64,000 bases of DNA from contig NZ_JADFUA010000003.1 of assembly GCF_015223195.1 (NCBI RefSeq), forward strand, positions 310,001-374,000, written 5' to 3'. Below, piece after piece: positions 8,556-18,502 of the stretch; positions within the stretch are counted from its first letter, which is position 1; each line of letters opens with the position of its first letter. The position numbers and the translations under genes are program-made. Origin of the DNA: Chitinilyticum piscinae. GTDB lineage: Bacteria > Pseudomonadota > Gammaproteobacteria > Burkholderiales > Chitinibacteraceae. Under the pieces are notes generated by a model. That model worked only from the letters and a program-made list of their open reading frames with translations. It searched no databases and had not been told where the DNA came from.

Positions 8556-9713
8556 ATGTCTGCTGCTACTTCTCAACGCTTTGTGGTTCTCGACAGTTTT
8601 CGCGGCATTGCCGCGCTGTGCGTCGTGGTCTTTCACCTGCACCTGCTGCAGGGTTTTTCCCAGTGGGAATTCTTCCGCTCGGCCGGTCTGTGGGTCGAGT
8701 TCTTTTTCGTGCTCAGCGGTTTCGTGCTCTGTCACAGTTACGGACAGCGCGACTGGCATGGCGCGCAGCTGCGCGACTACCTGATCAGCCGCAGTTGCCG
8801 GATTTTCCCGCTGCATATCGCCATGCTGCTCGTGCTGACCCTGGGACAGCTGCTGCTGTGGCTGGCGGGCAAGCCCGCCTTCCTCGGCAGCATGGCGGCC
8901 AGTGAATGGCTGCCCAACCTGCTGCTGCTGCAAGCCTGGCTGCCGGAGAGCAACCCGTTCTCGTTCAACGGCCCGGCATGGAGCATCAGTGTCGAGTTCT
9001 ACCTGTATCTGGGGCTGGCCGCCGTCTTGCTGCTGACACCGCGCCCGTGGCGGAGCGTGGCGTATGCCACGATCAGCGCAGTTTGCGTGCTGTGCGTTGT
9101 CACCGGGCAGCCCTTCAGCGGAAGCGGTACATTTCGTGGAGTGACCTGTTTTGCGATTGGTGCGCTGGCGTACTGCCTGTACCGCCGGCTCGCTCGCACT
9201 GCACGGCCCTTGAGGTTTGCCAGCCTGCTGGAGCTGGCCGCCCTGCTGGCCTTGTATGTTGTACTGACGGCGCACTATCCGGCCAAAAGCCTGCTGGCCA
9301 GCCTCTTTTTCGCCGCCTTTATCCTGCTGTTTGCCCGCGAGAATGGCGCCATATCACGGCAACTGCGCCGGCCGGTTTTCGAGCAGCTGGGACACTGGTC
9401 CTTCGGCATTTACCTGACCCATGTGGTGCTGCTGCACGCCATCGACCTGCTGCTGCGCAGCATGCCGGCGCTGGGAGGCCCAAACTGGCTAGCCCTGGTG
9501 ACGGAAAATGGCAATCTGCTGGTGTTTGTTGCCACGGGCTCGGCCACCGGTGACAGCCTGTTCGGGCTGGGCGTGCTGCTACTGGTCATTGCCGCTGCCG
9601 CAACCTGCTACCGCCTGATCGAACAACCCGGCATGGCACTGGGCAAGCGCTGGCGTCAATCGCGGTGGGCGACGGGTGAGTCCCCGCTGGTAGCGGCCAG
9701 GCAAGGTACGTAA
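8556..9713 (+). CDS. Acyltransferase 3 family membrane protein (OafA/YrhL-like)
   Basis: A 385-residue multi-pass protein of the acyltransferase-3 family, which transfers acetyl or other acyl groups to surface polysaccharides, lipids or peptides. The N-terminal motif LDSFRGIAALCVVVFHLH carries the family's catalytic His and conserved Arg (RGIAAL...FH). GLWVEFFFVLSGFVLCHSY is also typical. About ten membrane helices are visible. It stands alone after the MoxR/DUF58 operon with a 99-base gap. No polysaccharide cluster is adjacent, so the acceptor is unknown. Confidence 0.9.
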   Translation: MSAATSQRFVVLDSFRGIAALCVVVFHLHLLQGFSQWEFFRSAGLWVEFFFVLSGFVLCHSYGQRDWHGAQLRDYLISRSCRIFPLHIAMLLVLTLGQLLLWLAGKPAFLGSMAASEWLPNLLLLQAWLPESNPFSFNGPAWSISVEFYLYLGLAAVLLLTPRPWRSVAYATISAVCVLCVVTGQPFSGSGTFRGVTCFAIGALAYCLYRRLARTARPLRFASLLELAALLALYVVLTAHYPAKSLLASLFFAAFILLFARENGAISRQLRRPVFEQLGHWSFGIYLTHVVLLHAIDLLLRSMPALGGPNWLALVTENGNLLVFVATGSATGDSLFGLGVLLLVIAAAATCYRLIEQPGMALGKRWRQSRWATGESPLVAARQGT

Positions 9714-9772
9714 CCCCGTATAGGCCTGTCGACCTTACCAAATAAAAGGTCCAGCAACATACCCAGAACAAA

Positions 9773-9800
9773 AAAACGGCAACCCGAGGGTTGCCGTTTT
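9773..9800. terminator. Bidirectional terminator between acyltransferase and RND operon
   Basis: A 13-bp perfect inverted repeat (AAAACGGCAACCC with its complement at 9788-9800) has A-rich sequence on one side and T-rich on the other. It can terminate both the rightward acyltransferase transcript and the leftward efflux operon. Confidence 0.85.
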
Positions 9801-9817
9801 ACTTGGGGCTGCGCCGA

Positions 9818-11248
9818 TCAGGACTTGCCATCCTGTCCGGGCACCTGCCAGCCACCACCCAGTACCTTGTACAGCGTCACCAGCGCCACACGCTTCTGCC
9901 GCAGTGCATCCTCAAGACTCAGTTCGCCCTGGAACAGACTGCGCTCGCTATCGAGTACTTCCAGATAGCTGGAGTAGCCGTTGTTGTAGCGCAGATTGGC
10001 CAGATAAAGCTGCCGCTTGAGCACGTCCTGTTCGGCAGCCAGTACCGCATGCTTCTGCTCTGCGGCCTGATAGTTGCGCAAAGCGGCGCGAGTATCGGCA
10101 AAGGCCTGGCTGACGGCCTGACGATAGGTCGCCACCGCCGCCTTTTCCTGCGCGCGGGCCTGATCAACCTGCGCGGCGGTAAGCCCGCTATTGAAGATCG
10201 GCATCGCCAGATTGCCGGCGAATGACCACGCCCCGCTGGCACTGTCGAACAGTGTCGACATCTGCCCACTTTCAAGCCCCAGGAATCCGGTCAGGCTGAT
10301 GCGCGGGAAGTAGGCCGCGCGCGCCGCCGAGACCTTGGCCTGGCTGGCGCGCAGATTCTGCTCGGCCTGCTGGATATCCGGGCGGCGCAGCAAGAGGTCC
10401 GATGGCAAGCCAGAGGGCACCGTCCCGGCGGCCACCAGCTTGCTGGATTCCTGCTTGGTCGGGGTTATCCCCTCCGCAAACAGCTCGCGCGGACTCTGGC
10501 CAACCAGCACCGACAAGGCCGACTCCTGCTGGTTCACGCGGGTCGCAAAATCCAGCTCCTGCGAGCGGGCCGTAGCGACTTCGGTTTCTGCCTGGCGCAT
10601 GTCCAGTTCGGACGTAATCCCTCCTTCGAACTGCTTCTTGCGCAATTCATACGACGCCTTGCGGGTTTCCACGGTCTTGCGCGATGTCTCCAGACCGGCC
10701 AGCGATGATTGCAGTGCGAAATACTGCTCGGCGACCGAAGCTGCCAGCGTCAGGCGCGCACCATCGAGAGCGTATTCGCTGGCGAGCAGGTTGGCTCGTG
10801 CGGCTGCCGTACTGTTGCGCACCCGCCCCCACAGATCCAGCTCCCAGCTGGCCGACAGCCCGACCGAATAACTGTTGGCAATCGATTGCGGCGCGCCGTA
10901 CACCGACTCGCTGCGCTGGCCACGCGATGCACCGGCGCTGCCATTGACCTGCGGCAGCTGCTCCGAGCTGGTAATCCCCAGCACGGCCCGGGCCTCGTCA
11001 ACCCTGGCCATGGCCAGCTCGACGCTGGGGCTGCGCTCCAGCGCCTTGTCGACCAGATTGTTCAGTACCGGATCCTGGAATGCCTCCCACCATTTCGGCG
11101 CCACCTCGACCACTTCGCCGGCCGGTGCATCGGGCAGCGGAAGATCGGGTTTGTCATAGGTCGGATTCAGGCCGCACGCAGCCAGCAATACCACCAGGGT
11201 CAGCGGCAATACCGTGCGTCCGGCACGACTGATGATCGGCTTATGCAT
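9818..11248 (-). CDS. Outer-membrane efflux lipoprotein (NodT/OprM family)
   Basis: A 476-residue TolC-superfamily channel of the NodT/OprM type, the outer-membrane exit duct of an RND pump. It begins with a lipoprotein signal ending [11 protein letters not shown], with the acylated Cys at about residue 26. Two outer-membrane-factor repeats follow, recognisable by [18 protein letters not shown] and [20 protein letters not shown]. The second half includes [20 protein letters not shown], which is diagnostic of the family. The start overlaps the end of the pump gene by 8 bases, so it is the last gene of a three-gene operon. Confidence 0.95.
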   Translation of the reverse strand: MHKPIISRAGRTVLPLTLVVLLAACGLNPTYDKPDLPLPDAPAGEVVEVAPKWWEAFQDPVLNNLVDKALERSPSVELAMARVDEARAVLGITSSEQLPQVNGSAGASRGQRSESVYGAPQSIANSYSVGLSASWELDLWGRVRNSTAAARANLLASEYALDGARLTLAASVAEQYFALQSSLAGLETSRKTVETRKASYELRKKQFEGGITSELDMRQAETEVATARSQELDFATRVNQQESALSVLVGQSPRELFAEGITPTKQESSKLVAAGTVPSGLPSDLLLRRPDIQQAEQNLRASQAKVSAARAAYFPRISLTGFLGLESGQMSTLFDSASGAWSFAGNLAMPIFNSGLTAAQVDQARAQEKAAVATYRQAVSQAFADTRAALRNYQAAEQKHAVLAAEQDVLKRQLYLANLRYNNGYSSYLEVLDSERSLFQGELSLEDALRQKRVALVTLYKVLGGGWQVPGQDGKS

Positions 11249-14200
11249 GATTCTGCTCCTTGCCGGACGACGCCTTCATGATCAGGCGGAAGAACAGCGG
11301 AATGAAGAAAATCGCAATGAACGTGGCGGCCAGCATCCCGCCGATAACCGGCCAGCCCAGTGCATGACGGCTGGCCGAGCCCGCCCCGCTGGACAGCACC
11401 AGCGGCACACACCCCAGAATGAAGGCCAGTGATGTCATCACGATCGGACGGAAGCGCAGACGGGCCGCTTCCAGCGCCGAATCAAGCAGGCTCATCCCTT
11501 CTTCGTGCTTCATCACCGCAAACTCGACAATCAGGATCGCGTTTTTCGCGGCTAGACCGATCAGTGTCACCAGACCGATCTGGAAGTACACGTTATTGGT
11601 CAGCCCGACGGCCCAGGTGGCCAGCAAGGCCCCGAACAGCGCAAACGGCACGGCCGTGATCACCGCAAACGGCAGCGACCAGCGTTCGTACTGCGCCGCC
11701 AGAATCAGGAAAATCATGATGATGCCAAAACCGAAGGCGAGCCCTGCAGTGCCTGCCGATTTCTTTTCCTGATAGGCCGAACCGATCCATTCCAGCTTGG
11801 CATCATTGCCCAGCACTTCGGTCGACACCTCTTCCAGCGCCTTGATGGCCTGCCCGGAGCTGTAACCTGCCGCCGGCTGAGCCATGATCTTCGCGGCCTG
11901 GAAGACATTGAAGCGCTCGACCAGCTCAGGACCTGCCGAGTTCTTCACCGTGACCAGGCTGTTGAGCGGGATCATGTCGCCATGTTGCGAACGGACGAAC
12001 ACGTTGCGGATGTCCTCCGGCTTGGCCCGGTAATCGGCTTCGGACTGCAGCTGCACCCGGTAGGTGCGGCCGAACTTGTTGAAGTCGTTGACGTAGACCT
12101 GGCCGAACGTGGCCTGCATGGTATCGAAGACATTATTGATCGGGACGCCCAGCGCCTTGGCCTTCTCCCGGTCAAGATCCAGGTAGATTTGCGGCACATT
12201 GGCGCGGAAGGTCGTCGAAACGCTGGAGAACTCCGGACGCTTCTTGGCCGCCTCGACAAAACGCTGCACCTCGGCCGAGAAGGCTTTGGCGTCACCGGTA
12301 CCGCGGTTCTGCAGATAGCCTTCCAGACCACCCGTGGTCGACATGCCCATGATGGGGGGCGGGTTGAAGGTTGCGGCAAAACCGTCGGTCAAGCCCATGT
12401 ACCCCATGCCCTGCAGTTTCTTGGCCAGTGCAAACGAGTCGTTGCCTGCCCCCTGGCGCTCGCTCCAGTCCTTCAGCGTGATGAAGGAGATGCCGCTATT
12501 GCTGATGATGGCACCCGAAAGAATGTCAAAACCGGAGAAGGTCACCACACTCTCGACGTTTTCGTTGCGCATGGCCATCTGGTCAAACCGGTCGGCTACC
12601 TTCTGTGTACGGGTCAGCGACGAGGCATCCGGCAGCATCACGGCCCCCATCAGGTAGCCTTGGTCTTCATCGGGCACCAGTGCGCCAGGCAACCGGCTGA
12701 ACAAGCCCCAGGTGCAGAACAGGATGACCGCAATCAGGCCGAAGGCAACACCCACACGCCGGTTGAGAAAGGCCACCCCGCCGACGTATTTGCCGGTGAG
12801 CTTGTCGAAGCTGTTATTGAACCAGACAAAGAATCTGGCAGGCTGGTGATGGCTATTCTTCAGCAGCAAGGCACACAGTGCCGGCGACAGCGTCAGCGCC
12901 ACCAGACCGGAAATGGCCACCGAAACGGCAATCGTCACGGCAAACTGCTTGTACATCACCCCGGTCATACCGCCCATGAAGGCCACTGGCAGGAATACCG
13001 CGCACAGCACCAGCACGATCGCGACGACCGGGCCAGACACTTCTTCCATCGCCAGAATGGCGGCCTCGCGTGCCGAGCACTTCTTCTCGCTCATGATCCG
13101 TTCGACGTTTTCCAGCACCACGATCGCATCATCCACGACGATACCGATCGCCAGTACCATCCCGAACAGCGTCAGCAGGTTGATTGAGAAGCCAAGCAAC
13201 AGCATCCCGGCAAACGTGCCGACCAGCGATACCGGTACAGCAATACATGGAATCAGCGTGGCGCGGAAATTCTGCAGGAACAGGTAAACCACGATGAACA
13301 CCAGCACGATGGCTTCGAACAGCGTGTGCACCACTTCTTCGATCGAGATCTTCACAAACTCGGTCGTGTCATAGGGCACGCTGTAGCGGATGTCCTGCGG
13401 GAAGCGCGCCTTCAGCTCTTCCATCTTGGCCTTCACCGCCTCGGCCACCGCCACGGCATTCGCCCCCGGTTGCAGATAAGTACCGATACCGACAGCCGGC
13501 TTGCCATTGGCTCGCACGGTCAGATCGTAATCCTTGCCGCCGATCTCGACCCGGGCGATGTCTTTCACCCGGATTTTCGAACCGTCCGGCATGGCCCGCA
13601 CGATGATGTTCTGGAATTCACTGACTTCTTCCAGACGCCCCTTGGTCTGCACGGTAAAGGTGAAATCCACTGGCGAAGTCGTTGGCTGGGCGCCGATCTT
13701 GCCGGCCGCAAACTGGGCATTCTGTTCGCGGATCGCCGAGATCACGTCACTGGTCGTCAACCCCAGCTGGGCCATGCGGTCGGGCCGCAGCCAGACACGC
13801 ATCGCGTAATCGGTGCCCCCGAACAGCGAAATATCGCCAACGCCCGGAATACGCTTGAGCTCATCGACAATATTCAGCAGCGCATAGTTCGACAGATACG
13901 TCGTGTCGTAACTGCCCTTGGGCGAATCCAGCGTCACCACCTGCAAGATCGAGGTCGATTTTTTCTTGACCGTTACCCCCTGCTTCTTTACCTCTTCCGG
14001 CAACTGGGCCATGGCGGCGGAGACGCGGTTATTGACGTTGATGGTCGCCTGATCGGGGTCGGTGCCGATGTCGAAATACACGTTCAGGTTCATCTGCCCG
14101 TTGGAGGCCGAACCCGATTGCATGTAGATCATCTTTTCCACGCCGTTGATCTGCTGCTCCAGCGGTGCGGCCACGGTCTGGGCAATCACTTCCGGCGTGG

Positions 14201-14357
14201 CGCCGGGGTAGAACGCCGTCACCGAAACAACAGGCGGGGTGATTTCCGGATATTGTTCGATGGGCAGCGAGCGCATCGCGGCCAGACCCGCCAGCACGAT
14301 GATGATCGAAATCACGCTGGCAAAGATCGGCCGCTCAATAAAGAACTTCGAGAACAT
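11241..14357 (-). CDS. RND multidrug efflux permease (HAE1, AcrB/MexB-like)
   Basis: A 1038-residue inner-membrane proton-driven pump of the hydrophobe/amphiphile efflux-1 family, full length for the family. It starts [18 protein letters not shown], the canonical first helix. It has the two large periplasmic loops and the transmembrane motif [18 protein letters not shown], whose adjacent Asp residues are the proton relay. The C-terminal [20 protein letters not shown] is a strong AcrB/MexB marker. It lies 10 bases downstream of the adaptor gene and overlaps the channel gene. Likely substrates are lipophilic drugs and detergents; specificity cannot be predicted. Confidence 0.97.
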   Translation of the reverse strand: MFSKFFIERPIFASVISIIIVLAGLAAMRSLPIEQYPEITPPVVSVTAFYPGATPEVIAQTVAAPLEQQINGVEKMIYMQSGSASNGQMNLNVYFDIGTDPDQATINVNNRVSAAMAQLPEEVKKQGVTVKKKSTSILQVVTLDSPKGSYDTTYLSNYALLNIVDELKRIPGVGDISLFGGTDYAMRVWLRPDRMAQLGLTTSDVISAIREQNAQFAAGKIGAQPTTSPVDFTFTVQTKGRLEEVSEFQNIIVRAMPDGSKIRVKDIARVEIGGKDYDLTVRANGKPAVGIGTYLQPGANAVAVAEAVKAKMEELKARFPQDIRYSVPYDTTEFVKISIEEVVHTLFEAIVLVFIVVYLFLQNFRATLIPCIAVPVSLVGTFAGMLLLGFSINLLTLFGMVLAIGIVVDDAIVVLENVERIMSEKKCSAREAAILAMEEVSGPVVAIVLVLCAVFLPVAFMGGMTGVMYKQFAVTIAVSVAISGLVALTLSPALCALLLKNSHHQPARFFVWFNNSFDKLTGKYVGGVAFLNRRVGVAFGLIAVILFCTWGLFSRLPGALVPDEDQGYLMGAVMLPDASSLTRTQKVADRFDQMAMRNENVESVVTFSGFDILSGAIISNSGISFITLKDWSERQGAGNDSFALAKKLQGMGYMGLTDGFAATFNPPPIMGMSTTGGLEGYLQNRGTGDAKAFSAEVQRFVEAAKKRPEFSSVSTTFRANVPQIYLDLDREKAKALGVPINNVFDTMQATFGQVYVNDFNKFGRTYRVQLQSEADYRAKPEDIRNVFVRSQHGDMIPLNSLVTVKNSAGPELVERFNVFQAAKIMAQPAAGYSSGQAIKALEEVSTEVLGNDAKLEWIGSAYQEKKSAGTAGLAFGFGIIMIFLILAAQYERWSLPFAVITAVPFALFGALLATWAVGLTNNVYFQIGLVTLIGLAAKNAILIVEFAVMKHEEGMSLLDSALEAARLRFRPIVMTSLAFILGCVPLVLSSGAGSASRHALGWPVIGGMLAATFIAIFFIPLFFRLIMKASSGKEQNHA

Positions 14358-14367
14358 GACGTCTCCT

Positions 14368-15564
14368 TTACTTGGCCGCCGGAGCCGAAGCGGCCTTCGC
14401 CGCCAGCGCTGCCTGCATCTGGCTGGCGGTCATCGGCTGGACCTTGGCTCCAGGACGTGCCTTCATCAGGCCCTCGACAATGATCTGCTCGCCGGGTTTG
14501 ATGCCCTCTTCGACGAGAACGCCACCCGACACGGCCGAGCCCAGCTTCACGGTACGCGGCTCGACATCACCACTGGCGCTCACCACCATCACCAGCTTGT
14601 CAGCCTGCGACTGGGTAATGGCTCGCTCGGGGACGACGATCGCATCCTTGCGGGTACCGATATCCAGGATCAGGCGCACGAACTGACCGGGCAGCAACTT
14701 GCCGTCCTTGTTGTCGAAAATCGCGCGAGCCTGGATGGTGCCGGTCTTGGGGTCAACACGGTTGTCGGAGAAATTGATGCGCCCCACCTTGTCATAGGTC
14801 GAGCCATCCGCAAGGCGGATATGCGCCGTCCAGTTGCTCGAATCCCGTACGGCCATCTTGCCGCTGGCCACCGAGCGCTCGAAGGTCAAGCGGTCTTGCT
14901 CGGAGTAGGAGAAATTGACATACAGCGGCTCGAACTGGGAAATGGTCGTCAGTGGCGATCCGCTGCTCGCCATGATCAGACTGCCCTCGGACTGCGCCAC
15001 CTTGCTGGTGACACCGGAAATCGGTGCGGTCACCTTGGTGTAGCCAAGATTCAGCTCCGCTTCCTTGACCTTGGCCTGTGCCGATTGCGAGTTGGCCAGA
15101 GCCGAATCATAGGCAGCCATCGCGTCGTCGTAATCCTTGCGGCTGACGGCGTTTTCCTTGAACAGCGGAATGATGCGGTCACGATCGGCCTTGGCCTTCT
15201 CCAGCGCCGCCATGGTCTGTGCCAATGCGCCCTTGGCCTGATCCAGCGCCGCCTTGTACGGCTCGGGATCGATCTCGAACAGCACCTGGCCGGCCTGAAC
15301 AAACTGGCCTTCGGTATAGGTGCGCTTGAGCAGAATGCCATTCACGCGCGAGCGCACTTCCACGTCGCGATAGCCCGCAGTCTCACCCACCAGCTCGATT
15401 TGCATCGGCACATTGCGCAGGGCAATCTTTTCGACCACGACGGGAGCTGGCGGCGGCGCCTGCTGCTCGGCTTTTTCGCCACATGCAGCCAGGCCAGCCA
15501 TCAGGGCTACGGCAATCAGGCTCCGCCGGATACCGGCAGCAAAGGGGTAATCAGTTTCACTCAT
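14368..15564 (-). CDS. RND periplasmic adaptor lipoprotein (AcrA/MexA-like)
   Basis: A 398-residue membrane-fusion protein. The signal peptide ends [14 protein letters not shown] with a lipobox Cys near residue 28. The order is beta-barrel entry ([20 protein letters not shown]), biotinyl-lipoyl half-motifs ([21 protein letters not shown]), alpha-hairpin, second lipoyl half ([15 protein letters not shown]) and C-terminal barrel. It is the first gene of the efflux operon and bridges pump and channel. No TetR, MarR or two-component regulator flanks the operon, although two palindromes lie just upstream of the start. Confidence 0.96.
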   Translation of the reverse strand: MSETDYPFAAGIRRSLIAVALMAGLAACGEKAEQQAPPPAPVVVEKIALRNVPMQIELVGETAGYRDVEVRSRVNGILLKRTYTEGQFVQAGQVLFEIDPEPYKAALDQAKGALAQTMAALEKAKADRDRIIPLFKENAVSRKDYDDAMAAYDSALANSQSAQAKVKEAELNLGYTKVTAPISGVTSKVAQSEGSLIMASSGSPLTTISQFEPLYVNFSYSEQDRLTFERSVASGKMAVRDSSNWTAHIRLADGSTYDKVGRINFSDNRVDPKTGTIQARAIFDNKDGKLLPGQFVRLILDIGTRKDAIVVPERAITQSQADKLVMVVSASGDVEPRTVKLGSAVSGGVLVEEGIKPGEQIIVEGLMKARPGAKVQPMTASQMQAALAAKAASAPAAK

Positions 15565-15592
15565 CTTGTTGCGCTCCCAAAATACGCACCGA

Positions 15593-15611
15593 ACTGTCAG
15601 ATCATGACAGT
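15593..15611. promoter_or_regulatory. Candidate repressor operator upstream of the RND operon (inner palindrome)
   Basis: A 7-bp inverted repeat, ACTGTCA and TGACAGT, is separated by 5 bases. It sits about 29 bases upstream of the adaptor start codon, where a TetR-type repressor would block transcription or early elongation. The assignment as an operator is inference. Confidence 0.4.
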
Positions 15612-15644
15612 GTGATTCATTTTGATGAAACGCGCATTATCCCC

Positions 15645-15660
15645 GCAGCAATCTTGCTGC
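15645..15660. promoter_or_regulatory. Second palindrome in the RND operon upstream region
   Basis: A perfect palindrome, GCAGCAA-TC-TTGCTGC, lies about 80 bases upstream of the adaptor start. It could be a second operator or part of a hairpin. The rest of 15565-15792 holds no gene that I can support. Confidence 0.3.
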
Positions 15661-15792
15661 AGATAGGTAATTTTCCACCTTCAGCAGCCCATGCCAGTGG
15701 CACTCTGTCATAGATCCGGGATAACTTGCCCGCGCATCCAACTGCAACTATAGATGGTGAACCCATCCTGATTTCGCCCAACGGAGAACCCC

Positions 15793-16188
15793 ATGCATCC
15801 CAGACTGCTCCCCAAACTCACTGCCTTGCTGCTGCTCGCAGCCCCGCTGCTGCACGCCGCCGAGACCAAACCGGCCGAGCAGGTGATGCAGGCTCTTGCA
15901 GACGCCGAGGAGCAGCTCGACGAGGGACTCAAGCGCTTCGGCTATCTGAGCGGACTGGCGCTGGGCTGCGTGGACAAATCGCAGCGCACCCAGTTCGAGC
16001 GCGAAGTCATGGACGTCAATGCCGGCATTGTCCGCGCGCTGGGCACGGATCGGGCCTTTCTGTATGCCGCTTCGTTCGGTTATGGCAGCCACATGCAAAT
16101 CAAGCTCGACGAGTGCAAAACCGTGCTGACCCGATATGACGAGCGGATCGCCAAATTTCGCAAGGGGCAGCAGGAGGGGCTGAAATGA
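15793..16188 (+). CDS. Secreted protein of unknown function
   Basis: A 131-residue protein not matched to a family. A Sec signal peptide is clear (LTALLLLAAPLLHAAE, cleavage probably after residue about 23). The mature part is helical and acidic (EQVMQALADAEEQLDEGLKRF) with two cysteines, one in GLALGCVDKSQ and one in LDECKTV, that could form a disulfide. A GGAGA ribosome binding site lies about 8 bases before the ATG. It overlaps the next gene by 4 bases, so the two small envelope proteins are probably made together. Confidence 0.75.
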   Translation: MHPRLLPKLTALLLLAAPLLHAAETKPAEQVMQALADAEEQLDEGLKRFGYLSGLALGCVDKSQRTQFEREVMDVNAGIVRALGTDRAFLYAASFGYGSHMQIKLDECKTVLTRYDERIAKFRKGQQEGLK

Positions 16189-16583
16189 ACCGGCCATTGC
16201 ATCTGCTCTGCATAGCGCTGGCCACATCGGGGATGCTGCTCTCGGATCTCGCCATGGCCAGCCGCTACGAGATCCGGCGTGAAATGCGCGAAGGTGCGCG
16301 GGAAGTCAGCCGCGAAAAACGCGAGGCTCGGCGTGAGCTGAGCCAGTGCACGACCCGCGCGTGCGCCCGCCGGGAAATCCGCGAAGGCTACCGGGAGGTC
16401 AATCGCGAACGACGTGAAGCTCGGCGGGAAATCCGCCGCGAAATCCGCGAGGAGCGCCGTGACGAATACTGGCGCGACCGCTATGACGACGATGATCGCG
16501 ACCGCAGGGTGCTGGGCGGGATTGTGGTAGGTGCAGCCGTGGTAGGCATAGCCGCAGCAATTGCCCAATCGAACGAGGAATAA
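16185..16583 (+). CDS. Arg/Glu-rich envelope protein with C-terminal glycine-zipper helix
   Basis: A 132-residue protein of unknown function. A signal-like N-terminus (LLCIALATSGMLLSDLAMA) precedes a highly charged region in which a REVxRExREARRE unit occurs twice (about residues 43-56 and 71-84), separated by a segment with two cysteines. This would form a long charged helix. The end is a hydrophobic GGIVVGAAVVGIAAAIA segment resembling a glycine zipper membrane anchor. The composition is unlike its neighbours. It is coupled to the preceding gene by a 4-base overlap. Confidence 0.7.
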   Translation: MNRPLHLLCIALATSGMLLSDLAMASRYEIRREMREGAREVSREKREARRELSQCTTRACARREIREGYREVNRERREARREIRREIREERRDEYWRDRYDDDDRDRRVLGGIVVGAAVVGIAAAIAQSNEE

Positions 16584-16588
16584 GGTCA

Positions 16589-16619
16589 TGAGGCGGGCTG
16601 ATCGGCAGAGCCCGCCTCA
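16589..16619 (+). terminator. GC-rich hairpin, possible terminator
   Basis: An 11-bp perfect stem (TGAGGCGGGCT with its complement) lies right after the Arg/Glu-rich gene. There is no T tract, so termination may be weak or Rho-assisted. Confidence 0.5.
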
Positions 16620-16735
16620 CCCGACAGCCCATTCGTAACTTCCCTTGCCGGAAGGGCTTCACCTGCCGGCACATCTGGGCGACAATTACGGCCCTGCCGG
16701 TATTGCGGCTATCCCTACCTTGTATCCCGGAAATC

Positions 16736-17329
16736 ATGCGCCAGGCCACCGTCACCCGCAACACGCTGGAAACCCAGATCACCGTCACCATCAATCTGGA
16801 TGGCAGCGGCAAATCCTCTTTCGATACCGGCGTGCCGTTCTTTGAACACATGCTTGACCAGGTGGCCCGCCACGGCCTGTTCGACATCGAGATCAAAGCG
16901 GTCGGCGATCTGCATATCGATGCCCACCATACGGTGGAAGATGTCGGCATCACGCTCGGCCAGGCCTTTGCCAAGGCACTGGGCGACAAGAAAGGCATCC
17001 GCCGCTACGGCCACGCCTACGTGCCGCTGGACGAAGCGCTTTCGCGCGTGGTGGTCGATCTGTCCGGCCGTCCGGGACTAACCTACGAGGTCGAATACAC
17101 CCGCGCCATGATCGGCAGCTTCGATGTCGATCTGTTCAGCGAATTTTTCCACGGCTTCATCAATCATGCCGCCGTCACGCTACACATCGACAACCTGCGC
17201 GGCAAGAATGCCCACCATCAGGCCGAAACCATCTTCAAGGCATTGGGCCGCGCGCTGCGCATGGCCTGTGAACCGGACGAACGGATGGCCGGCATCACCC
17301 CGTCCACCAAGGGCACACTGGTCGGCTGA
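16736..17329 (+). CDS. hisB: Imidazoleglycerol-phosphate dehydratase
   Basis: A 197-residue monofunctional HisB, which dehydrates imidazole glycerol phosphate to imidazole acetol phosphate. The manganese-binding histidine motifs are present: [24 protein letters not shown] and, in the second half-repeat, [18 protein letters not shown]. The frame extends upstream to 16703, but the ATG at 16736 gives the standard N-terminus [14 protein letters not shown]. The C-terminal STKGTLVG is typical. It starts the second his cluster and lies 11 bases before hisH. Confidence 0.97.
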   Translation: MRQATVTRNTLETQITVTINLDGSGKSSFDTGVPFFEHMLDQVARHGLFDIEIKAVGDLHIDAHHTVEDVGITLGQAFAKALGDKKGIRRYGHAYVPLDEALSRVVVDLSGRPGLTYEVEYTRAMIGSFDVDLFSEFFHGFINHAAVTLHIDNLRGKNAHHQAETIFKALGRALRMACEPDERMAGITPSTKGTLVG

Positions 17330-17340
17330 AGAATACGAAC

Positions 17341-17979
17341 ATGAAAATTGCAATTGTTGACTACGGCATGGGCAACCTGCACTCGGTCGTGAAATCGATG
17401 CAGCTGGTTGCCGCCGAACATGCCGAAGTGGTACTGACCGCGGACGCGGCCATCATCGACGCGGCGGACAAGGTGGTGTTCCCCGGCCAGGGTGCCATGC
17501 CTGACTGCATGGCGCATCTGCAGGAATCCGGCCTGATCGCCAGCGTGCGCCGGGCCGCCGCCGAAAAGCCATTTCTCGGCATCTGCGTCGGCGCACAACT
17601 GATGTTCGAGCGCAGCGAAGAAGGCCCAACCGACAGCCTGGGCATTTTCAAGGGCGACGTCGTGCGCTTTCCGGCAGAGAAAATGGTCGATGCAAACGGC
17701 CAGAAGCTGAAAGTGCCGCACATGGGCTGGAACAACATGACGATCCGCCGCGAACACCCGCTGTGGGCGGGCATCGCCGATGGCGAGCGCTTCTACTTCG
17801 TGCACAGCTACCACTTCGCACCGGCGGAAGACATCGCCGTCATCGAGTCGGCCTACCCCTACACCTTCGCCGCCGCGGTGGCGCGCGACCATATTTTCGC
17901 GATCCAGTGCCACCCGGAAAAATCCAGTGCGGCCGGGCTGAAGCTGCTGCAGAATTTCGTACACTGGAATGGCAACTAG
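17341..17979 (+). CDS. hisH: Imidazole glycerol phosphate synthase, glutaminase subunit
   Basis: A 212-residue class I glutamine amidotransferase subunit that feeds ammonia to HisF. The nucleophile Cys82 is in GICVGAQLMFE, the catalytic His is in IQCHPEKS and the N-terminus is IAIVDYGMGNLHSV. Neighbouring hisA and hisF complete the pathway step. Two tiny membrane-protein genes are inserted between it and hisA. Confidence 0.97.
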   Translation: MKIAIVDYGMGNLHSVVKSMQLVAAEHAEVVLTADAAIIDAADKVVFPGQGAMPDCMAHLQESGLIASVRRAAAEKPFLGICVGAQLMFERSEEGPTDSLGIFKGDVVRFPAEKMVDANGQKLKVPHMGWNNMTIRREHPLWAGIADGERFYFVHSYHFAPAEDIAVIESAYPYTFAAAVARDHIFAIQCHPEKSSAAGLKLLQNFVHWNGN

Positions 17980-17991
17980 GTGCCTGCGACG

Positions 17992-18198
17992 ATGATTTCC
18001 CTGAACGTGCTCGGTCACTGCCTGAAGAAAGCCGCACTGTTTGCGCTGACCAGCAGCGCGATATTCATTGCCTTCAACGAGGCCATGCTGGCGATTGCCT
18101 GGAACGGCGAGCGCCCGCACTATCCGGCGTTTGCACTGAGCATGCTGATTTTCTCGCTGATCTGGCAGATTCTGCTCGCCAAACGCAAGCCATCATGA
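17992..18198 (+). CDS. Small two-helix membrane protein
   Basis: A 68-residue hypothetical protein with two hydrophobic segments (KKAALFALTSSAIFIAFNEA and FALSMLIFSLIWQILLA) joined by a short polar loop. The frame is open from a GTG directly after the hisH stop, but the ATG at 17992 is the likelier start. The gene is in the same direction as hisH and presumably co-transcribed. No family is recognised and no function is proposed. Confidence 0.55.
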   Translation: MISLNVLGHCLKKAALFALTSSAIFIAFNEAMLAIAWNGERPHYPAFALSMLIFSLIWQILLAKRKPS

Positions 18199-18274
18199 AG
18201 ACAGGTTGCTCGGAATCGCTCTTGGCTTTTTCCGCGCAACCATGCACACAGCGACCCAAACAAGGATTATCACC

Positions 18275-18478
18275 ATGAAAATGGCTGTTTGTTGGAAAAG
18301 CATCCTGATACCCGCGCTGCAACGCAGCCTTATGGCGACCGGTCTTTTTGCGCTGCTGACGGCCCTGTCACACTACGGAGCAGGCTTGTCATCTTCTGAT
18401 CATCCTTTCTTTATCCTGCTGATTTTTGCTGCCACCTTTGCTGCAACCGCATACAGACAACTCTTTCATCAAGACTAA
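18275..18478 (+). CDS. Small two-helix membrane protein
   Basis: A 67-residue hypothetical protein with two hydrophobic stretches ([19 protein letters not shown] and [16 protein letters not shown]). An AAGGA ribosome binding site about 8 bases before the ATG supports this start over longer upstream ones. It resembles the preceding small gene in layout, basic N-terminus and size, so the two may be diverged paralogues. It ends 24 bases before hisA. Confidence 0.55.
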   Translation: MKMAVCWKSILIPALQRSLMATGLFALLTALSHYGAGLSSSDHPFFILLIFAATFAATAYRQLFHQD

Positions 18479-18502
18479 CCTCATCAAGCCTTTACACTCA
18501 TC

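Noticed and set aside
5797-9275. Long open frames on the minus strand opposite the MoxR and DUF58 genes (472 and 614 codons)
   Set aside because: They are antisense shadows of high-G+C genes with clear families. Their translations are rich in Gln, His and Arg, lack any motif, and overlap the true genes completely.
11982-15615. Long plus-strand open frames opposite the RND pump and adaptor
   Set aside because: The minus-strand genes are textbook family members. The plus-strand translations show the His/Arg/Gly-rich composition of antisense artefacts.
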